A stretch of DNA of 64,000 nt from Vallitalea pronyensis (GCF_018141445.1 NZ_CP058649.1:2375001-2439000); one strand, 5' to 3'; shown: positions 17,827 through 26,434, counted from the first letter of the stretch. Notes: generated by a model from the sequence alone, not told the origin. Numbers and translations: made by a program.

Positions 17827-19437
17827 TCATGTTATCGTTATTTCCTTAGGTAATTTAGGGAAAATAAGTAATTCAAAGTCATCAGCATGATGATGCCATC
17901 GCCCATTAACTGTCTTGATATATTCAACTTTTTCTAATACCTCTTTGAGAAGGAGGTTTTTGGCAGATGCGTTTGATAAATTGTTATAGATCTGGAGAAT
18001 TTTTTCTACTTTAAATATAGGTGTCTTTCTATTATCATGTATGGTTTCATGTTCAACGAATAGCCCCAACAAGTCATTTCGCTGATCATTTATTATTTGA
18101 ATTTTAGCCGTAATAACATTGTATCTCTCTGAAAATTTTTCTGCTGTATAAATTCCTTGTTCAAGTAAATCATGTAAATTATCACGTTGACCTTCTAAAA
18201 CGACAAGTTCTTGTTCTAACTTACGAATATTTTTTTTTGCCATATCATGATGAAAAGGGTTATGTTGTATTGTAGGATGACTATTACATGCAAGATTTAA
18301 TTGATATGCAGCTAACCAATTTTGTAAAGCGTCCATTAATTTCTTTTCAATAACTGTTAACTTTGAACTAATGTTCTTACAAGAAGGTACAGGACATATT
18401 AAAGCATCTGGATAGCCGTTAGAATAAGGGCGCCTAACCATCTTTCGACCGCATAGACCACATACTATAAGTCCAGCAAGAGGATTTTTGATGGTGAGTC
18501 CAGTGGGTACAGGTGCAGGTGTATTTTTGGATAATCGATGCTGAACAAGATTATAGACATGGGTGTCTATGATGGCTTCATGTAAACCATCCACAAGTAT
18601 CCAATTCTTTTGCTTAGCCCTAGGTCTGATTTTAATCAGCTTACCATCTATCATTTTTTTAACTTCAGGACGAGCGTTCCAACGAATTTTGCCTATATAC
18701 ACTGGGTTTCTAAGCATACTTCTAATAGTAGAAGCAACCCATTTATCACTTCTTAACGGCTTAATATTAAGCTTATTTAGCTGTTTAGCAATAGATGATA
18801 CACCTAGTGGTGTAGATGTGCCATTAGATGGTATATTACCTTGACTATACAGATTAAATATGAAGCGCACAACATCTGCTTGTTGTGGATGGATAGCAAG
18901 GGAGTAGCCTTTATCATGGACTAACTTCTTTCTTATATAACCATAAGGAGGTGTTGTGCCTAGATATTTACCTTCCTTCACGGATTCAATTCTACCACGT
19001 TGTAGTCGTCTATTAATGGTTTTGTATTCACGTCTGGACATGAATAAACCAAATTCAAAATATTCTTCATCAAAGGCATTACGAGGGTCATATACCTTCA
19101 TAGGTGTAATAATTTTGGTATCTGAGTATTTAAAGCTTTGAGCAACAATACCTTGATCAACTGTGTCACCACGAGCCAATCGTTCAATCTCTACAACAAG
19201 TACTCCAGTCCATAACCGTTGCTCAACTTCCGTTAGTAGCTGCTGCATAACTGGACGAGAAGATATGGTTTCGCCAGATACGATTTCTCGATAAGTTTGG
19301 GTTATACCAATTTGCATCTTATTAGCTAAATCCAATAAGATTTTCTCATGCCTAGCAAGGGTTTCCCCTTCGCCACGGGATTCAGCTTCCATATCTGCTC
19401 TTGATTTTCTTAGATAGATACAATAGCCTAATGCCAT
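17827..19437 (-). CDS. Large serine recombinase (SpoIVCA-type)
   Basis: A 536-residue site-specific recombinase. The resolvase domain (about residues 1-150) has the catalytic serine in YLRKSRAD (Ser12) and the arginine-rich active site EIERLARGD. The recombinase domain follows (GTTPPYGYIRKK, NPVYIGKIRW), then a zinc ribbon CGLCGRKM...CPVPSC near residue 345, and a coiled coil (about 400-460) as in large serine integrases. Start ATG 19437 follows GAAGGTGA. Its 3' end abuts the attachment repeat, as is common for integrases next to their site. It is the likely enzyme for precise excision of this element; SpoIVCA of skin belongs to the same group. No clear sporulation promoter is visible by eye. 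Confidence 0.94.
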   Translation of the reverse strand: MALGYCIYLRKSRADMEAESRGEGETLARHEKILLDLANKMQIGITQTYREIVSGETISSRPVMQQLLTEVEQRLWTGVLVVEIERLARGDTVDQGIVAQSFKYSDTKIITPMKVYDPRNAFDEEYFEFGLFMSRREYKTINRRLQRGRIESVKEGKYLGTTPPYGYIRKKLVHDKGYSLAIHPQQADVVRFIFNLYSQGNIPSNGTSTPLGVSSIAKQLNKLNIKPLRSDKWVASTIRSMLRNPVYIGKIRWNARPEVKKMIDGKLIKIRPRAKQKNWILVDGLHEAIIDTHVYNLVQHRLSKNTPAPVPTGLTIKNPLAGLIVCGLCGRKMVRRPYSNGYPDALICPVPSCKNISSKLTVIEKKLMDALQNWLAAYQLNLACNSHPTIQHNPFHHDMAKKNIRKLEQELVVLEGQRDNLHDLLEQGIYTAEKFSERYNVITAKIQIINDQRNDLLGLFVEHETIHDNRKTPIFKVEKILQIYNNLSNASAKNLLLKEVLEKVEYIKTVNGRWHHHADDFELLIFPKLPKEITIT

Positions 19438-19615
19438 CTCATCACCTTCTTATTTAGCATTCAGACAGTGGAACGAATATAGTGATGTTATATATCACCT
19501 ACTTTATATCCTATTCCCTATTTTCTTTTCTAATACTAAATACCCCTAATCAAGGCTTATCTATGTCATAGGACAATGTTGATTGTACATAAATTGTGTT
19601 ATAGGGGGTGCACAT

Positions 19616-19798
19616 GTGAGTAGAACAACACCAAAAGGTCACTTGGTTGAAACCTATATGTTGGATCACACTAAAGTAAAAATATATGATAGTGCCTATA
19701 TAAATAGGACATCAAAAGAAATAGAAAGAACGCTTCAGATAATAAAAGATATGGCTATAAGTCATTATCAGGGAGAAGTTAGGCTAAAAAGAGACTAG
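19616..19798 (+). CDS. Small element-encoded protein, divergent from the recombinase
   Basis: A 60-residue protein read from GTG 19616, which follows the strong site AGGGGGTG. The ATG two bases earlier is in another frame and stops at once. It is basic, with no membrane segment, and the C-terminal half (SKEIERTLQIIKDMAISHY) is predicted helical. I do not recognise the family. Its position next to, and divergent from, the recombinase makes it a candidate recombination directionality factor, since large serine integrases need a small partner protein for excision. That role is purely inference from context. Confidence 0.65.
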   Translation: MSRTTPKGHLVETYMLDHTKVKIYDSAYINRTSKEIERTLQIIKDMAISHYQGEVRLKRD

Positions 19799-20056
19799 AT
19801 CTAATAAAGGTTACTAAGACCATAGTTTAATCTCGTTGTTTACCTTAGATTTCACGGATTAGGACAACCTCTGATACTAATGTTAATAGTGTGGGTTTAC
19901 TTTCATAACATAACTTTGTTTAATTAAAACAATGGCTTGCTTTTTTGCTATTTTCCCTTGATTGTGTATTGCATATCAAAGAATAAATACCATTATATGA
20001 CAGTGGACAGGAAAAGTTTAACAGGATAAGATAAGGTTAAAGGAGTGTTATGTGTT

Positions 20057-20506
20057 ATGTTAGAAGAACAGATTCATGTAAAAAGTAAACGAAAATTATT
20101 AATACGTTTAATAATCATCTTTCTTATTCTATTCATTATAAAACCCATTAAATGGATGAACTTTTCTAATATAAATAAAATAGTCATTACAAATGAAGCA
20201 GAAAAGCAGCAAAACCCATTAATTCTTAATGATGATGATCTTATACAATTCAAGGAATTGGCAGGACACTATACCTTTTTAACGATACGTCCATTTGGGG
20301 GTTATAAACTTCTAGTTAATTTACGAATAGATTTTTATAAAAATAATAATAAGAAGTACAGTATGTACTTGTATTCTAGTAACGATGGTATTGAGTCTTA
20401 CATATTATTACCATATCATATACATGGATATAATTTGCCTAAGAAGGTCATTGAAGCACTTGAAACCATTATAAAAACATATAATTTTTCTTTAGATACC
20501 TTTTAA
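20057..20506 (+). CDS. Element-encoded single-pass membrane protein
   Basis: A 149-residue hypothetical protein. After a short polar start with Lys/Arg (VKSKRK), residues about 15-35 form one very hydrophobic segment (LLIRLIIIFLILFIIKP). The remaining 110 residues are probably extracytoplasmic and mix strands with Tyr-rich stretches. An AAAGGAG site precedes a GTG at 20045 and the ATG at 20057; I prefer the ATG, although the spacing of about 12 bases is long. No family is recognised. It lies inside the cotJC element and is not needed for excision by analogy with other elements. Confidence 0.65.
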   Translation: MLEEQIHVKSKRKLLIRLIIIFLILFIIKPIKWMNFSNINKIVITNEAEKQQNPLILNDDDLIQFKELAGHYTFLTIRPFGGYKLLVNLRIDFYKNNNKKYSMYLYSSNDGIESYILLPYHIHGYNLPKKVIEALETIIKTYNFSLDTF

Positions 20507-20626
20507 ATGAGTACATACTTTTAAAATAAACCTGATTACCATGATTTAAGTATAGAATGATTAAGGAAAGGATAAATTATTTATGATAGGTGCAGAGAGT
20601 GAAAGATAGATAAAGGAGAATGCGTT

Positions 20627-20929
20627 ATGGAGATAATAACAGATGAGAGATTTAAAGCATTAAAGAATAAGTCAATACTCGTTGGACTTACTTATGTGCA
20701 TAACGATAATAGCATAAGTCATAGAGTTGAATTTTTGGGAACCATTATAGATCTTGATAACGAAGGATTAGTTATAAAAAAAGATAGTGATGGCGATAAA
20801 TTCTGGCTTCCACCAGATAATTCAGCCATTCAACATGCTCCTAAAGGTGAGTATACATTGCAAACAACAGGTGAGGTCATCTCAAATCCTGATTTTATGA
20901 CCATTTGGACAATAGATTTACAAGAATAA
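20627..20929 (+). CDS. Element-encoded small soluble protein
   Basis: A 100-residue hypothetical protein with a good AAAGGAG site before the ATG. It is acidic, without a signal or membrane segment, and has a strand-rich pattern (SILVGLTYVHND, VEFLGTIIDLDNEGLVIKK, DKFWLPPD) suggestive of a small beta-barrel. No family is recognised. It ends 33 bases before the right-hand repeat of the element and converges on the cotJC N-terminal segment. Confidence 0.65.
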   Translation: MEIITDERFKALKNKSILVGLTYVHNDNSISHRVEFLGTIIDLDNEGLVIKKDSDGDKFWLPPDNSAIQHAPKGEYTLQTTGEVISNPDFMTIWTIDLQE

Positions 20930-20934
20930 TAGTA

Positions 20935-21156
20935 TTAACAGTTATAACCAGGTGGTACGGATTCCTCTGTACCAATATCTGTTAATAATCCTTTAGCTTT
21001 GTTAGTAGGCATGGTGTATCTTTGGTTAAGGTAACGAATAGCTGCCCCTAGCTCGCCATCGGGACCACCGTATTGTGTTACCAATAAACCTGCCATTCTT
21101 AAATCTTTACGCTTGATATTAACAGGAAATTCTAATCGTTTTTCATATAACCACAT
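20935..21156 (-). CDS. cotJC: CotJC N-terminal segment (split gene)
   Basis: This is the first third of cotJC. It starts at ATG 21156 after AGGGGG, 16 bases downstream of cotJB. Residues 1-65 match the CotJC start (MWLYEKRLEFPVNI, then QYGGPDGELGAAIRYL, the first helix with a metal-ligand glutamate) up to GTEE at the 13-bp repeat. The last eight residues, SVPPGYNC, come from element DNA and are not CotJC-like; a stop follows. Excision would replace them with LAHVEMI and the rest at 17436-17825. In the present configuration a truncated 73-residue peptide would be made, lacking most metal ligands. Confidence 0.92.
   Translation of the reverse strand: MWLYEKRLEFPVNIKRKDLRMAGLLVTQYGGPDGELGAAIRYLNQRYTMPTNKAKGLLTDIGTEESVPPGYNC
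20962..20974. repeat. 13-bp direct repeat, right attachment site of the cotJC element
   Basis: TTCCTCTGTACCA, identical to 17814-17826. Inside the element it is preceded by ATAAC (20944-20948), four bases, TGGTAC (20953-20958) and GGA. In the excised circle these would face GTACCA and GTTAT from the left end, making the symmetric arms of a recombination site. Confidence 0.92.
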
Positions 21157-21172
21157 TTATGCTTTCCCCCTT

Positions 21173-21421
21173 TTATTCATGCTCCCAAGGCCAAGGTCCT
21201 TCTAACCATTGCCAAGGATATTTACTTGGGCTCATACCAAAGTTAACAAGTGGACCTACGTTCATTTCATACATTTCACGTTTCTTTTCATATTGGCATT
21301 GAATGGCATTGTAATCCGACAATGCTTTTTTGTCATCTGGATGTGTATCCAGATAAAGATTCAGGTCGAGGACAGCAAAGCCTAGCTTCTGAATGTCACG
21401 CATGAGTTTTGGATTATACAT
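21173..21421 (-). CDS. cotJB: Spore coat protein CotJB
   Basis: An 82-residue CotJB-family protein, recognised from the LMRDIQKLGFAVLDLNLYLDTHP start, the YNAIQCQYEKKREMYE helix and the PWQWLEGPWPWE tail. It is a mother-cell inner coat component that works with CotJA and CotJC. The ATG at 21421 overlaps the cotJA stop (TAATG), indicating translational coupling, with GGAGG upstream; an in-frame GTG four codons earlier is less likely. It is the middle gene of cotJABC and intact. Confidence 0.92.
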   Translation of the reverse strand: MYNPKLMRDIQKLGFAVLDLNLYLDTHPDDKKALSDYNAIQCQYEKKREMYEMNVGPLVNFGMSPSKYPWQWLEGPWPWEHE

Positions 21422-21651
21422 TAGTAGGAACACCTCCGATTATAGTGGCCAGGTTGGTATAGATTAGGAAACATGCTGCCTCTTTTGAAGCCTTCATCTA
21501 ACGGTACTAGTCCTACGTATGGTTGATTACGAATGTAAGCAGTGGCTAAGGGTATATCTGGACATGGTTCTTCTGGCATGACCTTTGTTCCCTTGTAACG
21601 GTCAGCTGGTTCAGGACGCATAGAGTTCTGATTATCATACATATTTCTCAT
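21421..21651 (-). CDS. cotJA: Spore coat associated protein CotJA
   Basis: A 76-residue CotJA-family protein with the typical acidic/proline-rich body: EEPCPDIPLATAYIRNQPY followed by PLDEGFKRGSMFPNLYQPG. It is the first gene of cotJABC; in Bacillus the operon is made in the mother cell under sigma E. The ATG at 21651 follows AAGGAGAT; an in-frame ATG 12 codons upstream lacks a site. I could not identify a convincing sigma E promoter by eye in the roughly 85 bases upstream. Confidence 0.9.
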   Translation of the reverse strand: MRNMYDNQNSMRPEPADRYKGTKVMPEEPCPDIPLATAYIRNQPYVGLVPLDEGFKRGSMFPNLYQPGHYNRRCSY

Positions 21652-21736
21652 GGAAATCTCCTTAAAACATATCTCTAACAATACCATATGATTGGGTCAA
21701 GATGTAGGTGTTTTTCCAAATGAAAAAAAATGATAT

Positions 21737-22606
21737 TTATTCATGATAGTAAAAATGACGAAATTGGGAAGGGGTGTGCCCAGTCAGTTTTTTAAATTGC
21801 TTGGAAAAGCTATAGGAGTCGGGATAACCTAATTCCATAGCAATTTCTTTAATGGATAACTTGCCTGCCGATAACATCTTTTGTGCTGTATTAATACGAC
21901 GATTGAGGATATAATTACCTGGAGAAATACGGTATTGCTTTGTAAACAGTTTTCTGAATTTCTCATATCCCATGTTCACATGAGCAGCAACCTCCTCCAC
22001 ACTAAGGCGGTGAGTAATATTGGCCTCAATGTATTGGATGCTCATGGCTAAAATATTCATTTCATCGGTGGTGGTACGTCTTATCCGATCTAAATAAGTA
22101 GCCTTGGCAATGATTGCAGTGGCTTCACTAAGCAGTAAAGGAAGCTCAATACGATTTGCATTACCAAGCCTTGCATGATAATCCAGTATTTGCTGAATCA
22201 GCTCAAAGTCATGTCCAGGTGATAAGACAGGCTTATCTGGTGCAAAAACATAGATTTCTGCAAAACTACGATAAATATGAGAACCAATGGATAGATAAAG
22301 TTCACTCCAATCATTGGATGTAATAATGGTACTATGGGTTTTACCTGGGAAACGTTGAATAAAATCCCCAGGTTGAATGGGGATTTCCATACCCTCATCT
22401 GTTTGATAAATACCTTCACCAGATAAGATGAAAATACCATGATATTCGTTTGGGGTGTAATTATAGTGAGATCCAGAAGCTGTATTTTTTCGAACATAGC
22501 CGCTAAATAATATACCTAATGAAGGGTTATCACTTAAGGTGCGATGATGGGATTCATTGTGTTTGAACTTGTTATAAACGATTTCAGCAATATTCATTTT
22601 AGTCAT
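21737..22606 (-). CDS. AraC-family transcriptional regulator
   Basis: A 289-residue regulator with a cupin-like sensor domain (about residues 25-150, including YHGIFILSGEGIYQ and PGDFIQRFPGKTH) and a C-terminal pair of helix-turn-helix motifs (about 190-287) ending in the AraC signature LGYPDSYSFSKQFKKLTGHTPSQFR. It is divergent from the MFS transporter gene at 22760 with about 150 bases between them, so it probably responds to a small ligand, perhaps a sugar, and controls that transporter. The start at 22606 follows AAAGG; the Met four codons later is an alternative. Confidence 0.88.
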   Translation of the reverse strand: MTKMNIAEIVYNKFKHNESHHRTLSDNPSLGILFSGYVRKNTASGSHYNYTPNEYHGIFILSGEGIYQTDEGMEIPIQPGDFIQRFPGKTHSTIITSNDWSELYLSIGSHIYRSFAEIYVFAPDKPVLSPGHDFELIQQILDYHARLGNANRIELPLLLSEATAIIAKATYLDRIRRTTTDEMNILAMSIQYIEANITHRLSVEEVAAHVNMGYEKFRKLFTKQYRISPGNYILNRRINTAQKMLSAGKLSIKEIAMELGYPDSYSFSKQFKKLTGHTPSQFRHFYYHE

Positions 22607-22759
22607 CCTAACCTTTATGTTTGATTTAAATATTGTATCACATTAACCCAAAAAATCCATACCAAATTTGACATATTAAATACCATTATGAACATTTTTT
22701 AAATGGATTAATCTTCGTATAATGCTAGTAACTAATAAGTTACATAAGAGGTGAGGATA

Positions 22760-24091
22760 ATGAGTTCATTTGTTTTAAACATATTTAAAAAAAAGGGTTC
22801 TCGTCAAATGGTAGATAAAAATGATTCATTACATAGAAGTAGACAATTTTTTATTTTAGAAGGTGTGACAGGCATAGGGCAATTTTCTCTGACATCTGGA
22901 GCATTTCTTGCTGGGTTTATACATATGTTAAAAGGCTCAGACCAGATTAATGGGATGATAGCGGTTATACCAGCTATGGCAGGGGTATTTCAGATCTTTT
23001 CATCTTTAATCTTTGAAAAGATGACAAAGCGTAAGCATACCATGGTCAAAATGGCTATTGGGCTGCGAAGCATCTTGGCATTGGTTTATTTTATTCCCAT
23101 GTTAATGATGCCTTTAGGGCTAGGTCTTGAAGCCTTTGTACTGTGCTTTATTATTGCGTATACCATTAATGCCCTAAATACACCAGCTCTCGTGAATTGG
23201 CTTGTTGAATTGACGCCTCTATCCATAAGAGGGCAGTATTTAGCTTATCGAGAAAAGATTTCTCTTTTGGTAACGGCCATGTTAACCATTGGTTTGGGTA
23301 AGGTGCTGGATTATACAAGAGATGCAGGAAATGACATGATAGGTTTTGGCATTGTTGGGCTTATCGTTATTGTTTTTAGTATATTGAATATCTATGCCTT
23401 AATCCATATTCAAGAACCAAGTGAGCATGTACCGAATCACTATAAGTTAAAAGAGGTTGTTACCACGCCAATAAAAAGTCCATCCTTTAAAAGAATCATT
23501 CTGTTATTTATTATATGGAATTTTGCCTTGCAGATAGGTGGTCCTTTTATCACGGTGTACATGGTAACACACCTTAAACTACAGTATACTTATATGATGA
23601 GCTTATCCGTTATAACAACCCTCGTTCGGGTAGCCATATCGGGTTATTGGGGTAGAATGGCAGATAAGAAATCTTGGTTTTTAAGTACGAAATGGTCCGT
23701 TGGTATTCTTGCTGTGGTACACTTTTTATGGGGATTTGTCACAGATGGCAACTACCATGTGCTTGTACCGATTCTCCATGTATGTTCAGGTATAGCATGG
23801 GGAGGAATCGGTATTTCCCTATTCAATATGCAGTTTCTATTTGCTAAAAAAGAAGGTAGGACCATGTACATTGGTCTCAATGCAGCCATTGGCGGTATTG
23901 CCAGTGGTGTAGCAGTATGGATTGGTGGACAGATGATTAAATTACTGGAAAATCAAAGTTTTATGTTATTTAACATACCAATAGGTAATTTACAGATGAC
24001 TTTCTTTATATCCGGCCTCCTGTTATTCATATGTCCTATATTTGTTAAGTTGTTCATTGAGCATCAACAAGTAGAACAAGAAGATGGTTAA
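22760..24091 (+). CDS. Major facilitator superfamily transporter
   Basis: A 443-residue membrane protein with about twelve hydrophobic segments. The cytoplasmic loop after the second segment contains EKMTKRKHTMVK, and the centre carries a long polar loop, both typical of MFS carriers. The early LVNWLVELTPLSIRGQYLAYREK segment is like loops in putative clostridial sugar or drug carriers. The ATG at 22760 follows AGAGGTGAGG; an in-frame GTG at 22751 is inside that site. It is divergent from the AraC gene, which suggests ligand-induced expression. The substrate cannot be read from the sequence. Confidence 0.85.
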   Translation: MSSFVLNIFKKKGSRQMVDKNDSLHRSRQFFILEGVTGIGQFSLTSGAFLAGFIHMLKGSDQINGMIAVIPAMAGVFQIFSSLIFEKMTKRKHTMVKMAIGLRSILALVYFIPMLMMPLGLGLEAFVLCFIIAYTINALNTPALVNWLVELTPLSIRGQYLAYREKISLLVTAMLTIGLGKVLDYTRDAGNDMIGFGIVGLIVIVFSILNIYALIHIQEPSEHVPNHYKLKEVVTTPIKSPSFKRIILLFIIWNFALQIGGPFITVYMVTHLKLQYTYMMSLSVITTLVRVAISGYWGRMADKKSWFLSTKWSVGILAVVHFLWGFVTDGNYHVLVPILHVCSGIAWGGIGISLFNMQFLFAKKEGRTMYIGLNAAIGGIASGVAVWIGGQMIKLLENQSFMLFNIPIGNLQMTFFISGLLLFICPIFVKLFIEHQQVEQEDG

Positions 24092-24138
24092 CATAAAAGG
24101 GTGATGGGTGTAAAGTATATGTCATCACATAAGATAAT

Positions 24139-24219
24139 AGAAGGGGCTGTCTTATTAAAGCAATTTTGTTGCCTACGATATTGACGTTATTTTGCTTTAG
24201 TAGATAGCCCCTTCTATTC
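24139..24219. terminator. Bidirectional terminator between convergent genes
   Basis: AGAAGGGGCTGTCT pairs with AGATAGCCCCTTCT, with an inner TTAAAGCAA/TTGCTTTAG pairing. It lies between the MFS gene (+) and the HAD gene (-). Confidence 0.8.
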
Positions 24220-24235
24220 TATGCATTTTTTCATC

Positions 24236-24955
24236 TTATAAACAAATATCAGAAGGTTTTAAACGATAAATCATATCTTTACGTTCAACGATAATTTGTG
24301 CTTTGTGACGGGTATCTGGATCCTCTTTGAGTTTGGTAACCAGTTCTTTAGTAGGATTAATGGCTACAGGATTGGCAACGGATTTCAACATAGAAAAGTC
24401 ACCAGCAGTATCCCCATAGGCATAAGAGCTTGATAAATCAATATGGTATTTTTTTACAAGGGCTTCAATGGCAAGTTTTTTGTTCTTACTGTCCCACATA
24501 GGTTTGACATCTCCTGTATACATGTTTTTATCATCAGTAATATAGTGAGAGCCTATATAATCATGAAAGCCATGTTTAATGGACATGGCCCTGACCAGCT
24601 CAAAAGGTGAACCAGAAATGGTAATGACTTTATGACCTTGTTCAATATGCCACTTGATTTGATTCCGGGTAAAAGTATAGACACGGTCACCTTTTTGCTC
24701 GATAACTTTACCGGCAATAAATTCAATTTGGGTTCGATGAAGCCCTTTTATGGCATCGGTATAGATTTCTGCCATCTTAAGGAGATAATCATCATAGTTA
24801 CCGATCCGTTTATCCCACTTAATGTATTTTTCCCTTACTTCATTGTACCAACGTTGTTGGTCAATAATCTCTGATTTAATGAGCTTTTTAAATATTTCTG
24901 TTATTAATCCTTCACGGTACAGTGTGCCATCAATATCAAAAAATGCGCCAATCAT
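24236..24955 (-). CDS. HAD-superfamily phosphatase (HAD-IB-like)
   Basis: A 239-residue haloacid dehalogenase hydrolase. Motif I is DIDGTLY at residue 7, motif II ITISGSPFEL near residue 115 and motif III/IV YAYGDTAGDFSML near residue 178. The helical insert after motif I fits the HAD-IB group, which includes phosphoserine-phosphatase-like enzymes. The start is the ATG at 24955. It is a single gene between a terminator and a divergent oxidoreductase gene; the substrate is not predictable from the context. Confidence 0.87.
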   Translation of the reverse strand: MIGAFFDIDGTLYREGLITEIFKKLIKSEIIDQQRWYNEVREKYIKWDKRIGNYDDYLLKMAEIYTDAIKGLHRTQIEFIAGKVIEQKGDRVYTFTRNQIKWHIEQGHKVITISGSPFELVRAMSIKHGFHDYIGSHYITDDKNMYTGDVKPMWDSKNKKLAIEALVKKYHIDLSSSYAYGDTAGDFSMLKSVANPVAINPTKELVTKLKEDPDTRHKAQIIVERKDMIYRLKPSDICL

Positions 24956-25172
24956 AACGTCACCTCGCTTAGTCGTTCTTTAGTCATGAGGAGAAACACT
25001 GTATGCATGTCCAAAAAATAGAGCTTCTCCATATTGATATCTATATTCTGTGTAAACTTCATGAATCTTATATTCATTATACCTTATTTTGTACAAAATT
25101 GGGCTTTTATTTCATTAGAAAAATAAAGCGGCTATGCTATAATGTAATTACATTGAAAAAAGGAGTGGAATT

Positions 25173-26306
25173 ATGTACATACATTATCATCTTATAGGAC
25201 TTGGTTATATCGGCAAAGTTCATCTGATGGCTATGAATAATTTTCATATGGTAAACATGCCAATAGACAGCCAGCTCATACGTCAACAACTCATAACAAG
25301 AAACCCACAAAAGATAGATGCCAATCAACAACAAGCATTAGGGTTCAAACGTATTATTCAACAAGAGGACATGGTATATGATCCACAAGGTATCCATATA
25401 GTCGATTTATGTAGTCCTAATGTGTATCACCATGATTTATTGCTTCATGCCATAGAGCACCAAGCCCACGTATATTGCGAAAAACCACTGACCATGAATG
25501 GACAGGAAACCAAGCATGTCTTGAAGTACTATAAGGCAGGCCAATCAAAGATACAATTATGCTATACCTTGCGCTATTTGCCAGCTTTTGCAAAAGCCAG
25601 AGCCGCCATTAAGAACCATGTTATCGGTGACATCACCAGTTTTAGAATAGAATATTACCATTCATCTTATCTGAATCCGGATAAACCTTATGCATGGCGT
25701 TTAGATAAACAGATGAGTGGCGGCGGTGCTTTGTTTGACCTTGGAAGTCATGCTATTGATCTATTACAATTTCTTGTAGCACCTGTGGCAGAAGTGTTAT
25801 CTTATTCCGACACAGTTATTAAAACAAGAAAAGACCATGAGGGTATGGAACATCCTGTCACAGTGGATGATCAGGCATTCATTCATGTGTCTACTAGGAA
25901 TCAGATTAAGGGGACAGTGGAAGTATCACGAATAGCTGCTGGTGATGACGGTATTCGTGTACGTCTGTATGGCACAAAAGGTTCTCTTATGGTGGATGTG
26001 TTTCATAATCCATATGACGTGATTTATCATAATGTTTTAGGGCAACCCTGTCATTTAGATGAACGTTGCTACCAAGATGATGCTTATTATCAGCATGTAT
26101 CTGCTTTTTATCCTACACCTAAGCTTTCACAAGGCTTTTTTATGGATTCTCATATGGCTTGTCTCGGATCGTTTATTTCTCAGGTTGAAAAAGGTGATAC
26201 TGTAGAAGGTGCACCCAGTTTAGAAGCGTGTCAATCCATTGAAGCTGTATTAAGTGCATGTCTTAAATCAGCAACAACAGGTAGAAAAGAGAAAATAGAC
26301 TATTAA
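25173..26306 (+). CDS. Gfo/Idh/MocA-family oxidoreductase
   Basis: A 377-residue NAD(P)-dependent oxidoreductase. The N-terminal Rossmann fold has LIGLGYIGKVH in place of the usual GxGxxG start, VDLCSPNVYH and the family motif EKPLTMN (about residue 100). The C-terminal substrate domain includes GGGALFDLGSHAIDLLQFL, with the conserved histidine of the sugar dehydrogenase group. An AAGGAG site precedes the ATG. Substrate is probably a sugar or inositol derivative; the neighbours give no further hint. A TATAAT at about 25137 may be its -10 element. Confidence 0.9.
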   Translation: MYIHYHLIGLGYIGKVHLMAMNNFHMVNMPIDSQLIRQQLITRNPQKIDANQQQALGFKRIIQQEDMVYDPQGIHIVDLCSPNVYHHDLLLHAIEHQAHVYCEKPLTMNGQETKHVLKYYKAGQSKIQLCYTLRYLPAFAKARAAIKNHVIGDITSFRIEYYHSSYLNPDKPYAWRLDKQMSGGGALFDLGSHAIDLLQFLVAPVAEVLSYSDTVIKTRKDHEGMEHPVTVDDQAFIHVSTRNQIKGTVEVSRIAAGDDGIRVRLYGTKGSLMVDVFHNPYDVIYHNVLGQPCHLDERCYQDDAYYQHVSAFYPTPKLSQGFFMDSHMACLGSFISQVEKGDTVEGAPSLEACQSIEAVLSACLKSATTGRKEKIDY

Positions 26307-26434
26307 ATAAGAATACAGTAGGACTTAATACTTATACATACCATATATCTAAATACTTATGTGGCAATAATTGACAGTATTAGCTAAATAATCTATAATT
26401 TTTTATGAAGAAAAATATAGTCAAGGAGGATGTT

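Larger units (their letters stand above)
17814..20974. mobile_element. Skin-type intervening element in cotJC (3,148 bp plus one repeat copy)
   Basis: A 13-bp direct repeat, TTCCTCTGTACCA, bounds a segment carrying a large serine recombinase and three small genes. The segment splits cotJC within codons for the conserved GTEE. Excision between the repeats removes 3,148 bases and rebuilds an intact, in-frame 190-residue gene. Known relatives in organisation are skin in sigK of Bacillus and Clostridioides, SPbeta in spsM and the gerE element of a B. cereus strain, all excised in the mother cell by serine recombinases. The boundaries and frame are seen directly; developmental timing is inferred. 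No phage structural genes are present, so it is a minimal element. Confidence 0.92.

Noticed and set aside
19438-19620. Sigma E or sigma K promoter for the recombinase
   Set aside because: Candidates such as CATAGATA and CATCACTA near the start match the sporulation consensus only partly and lack a proper -35 partner at the right distance, so none is reported as a feature.
17436-21156. cotJC as an ordinary pseudogene broken by a random insertion
   Set aside because: Both halves are intact up to an exact shared 13-bp repeat and rejoin in frame; the recombinase is intact. Decay would be expected to leave frameshifts or loss of one half.
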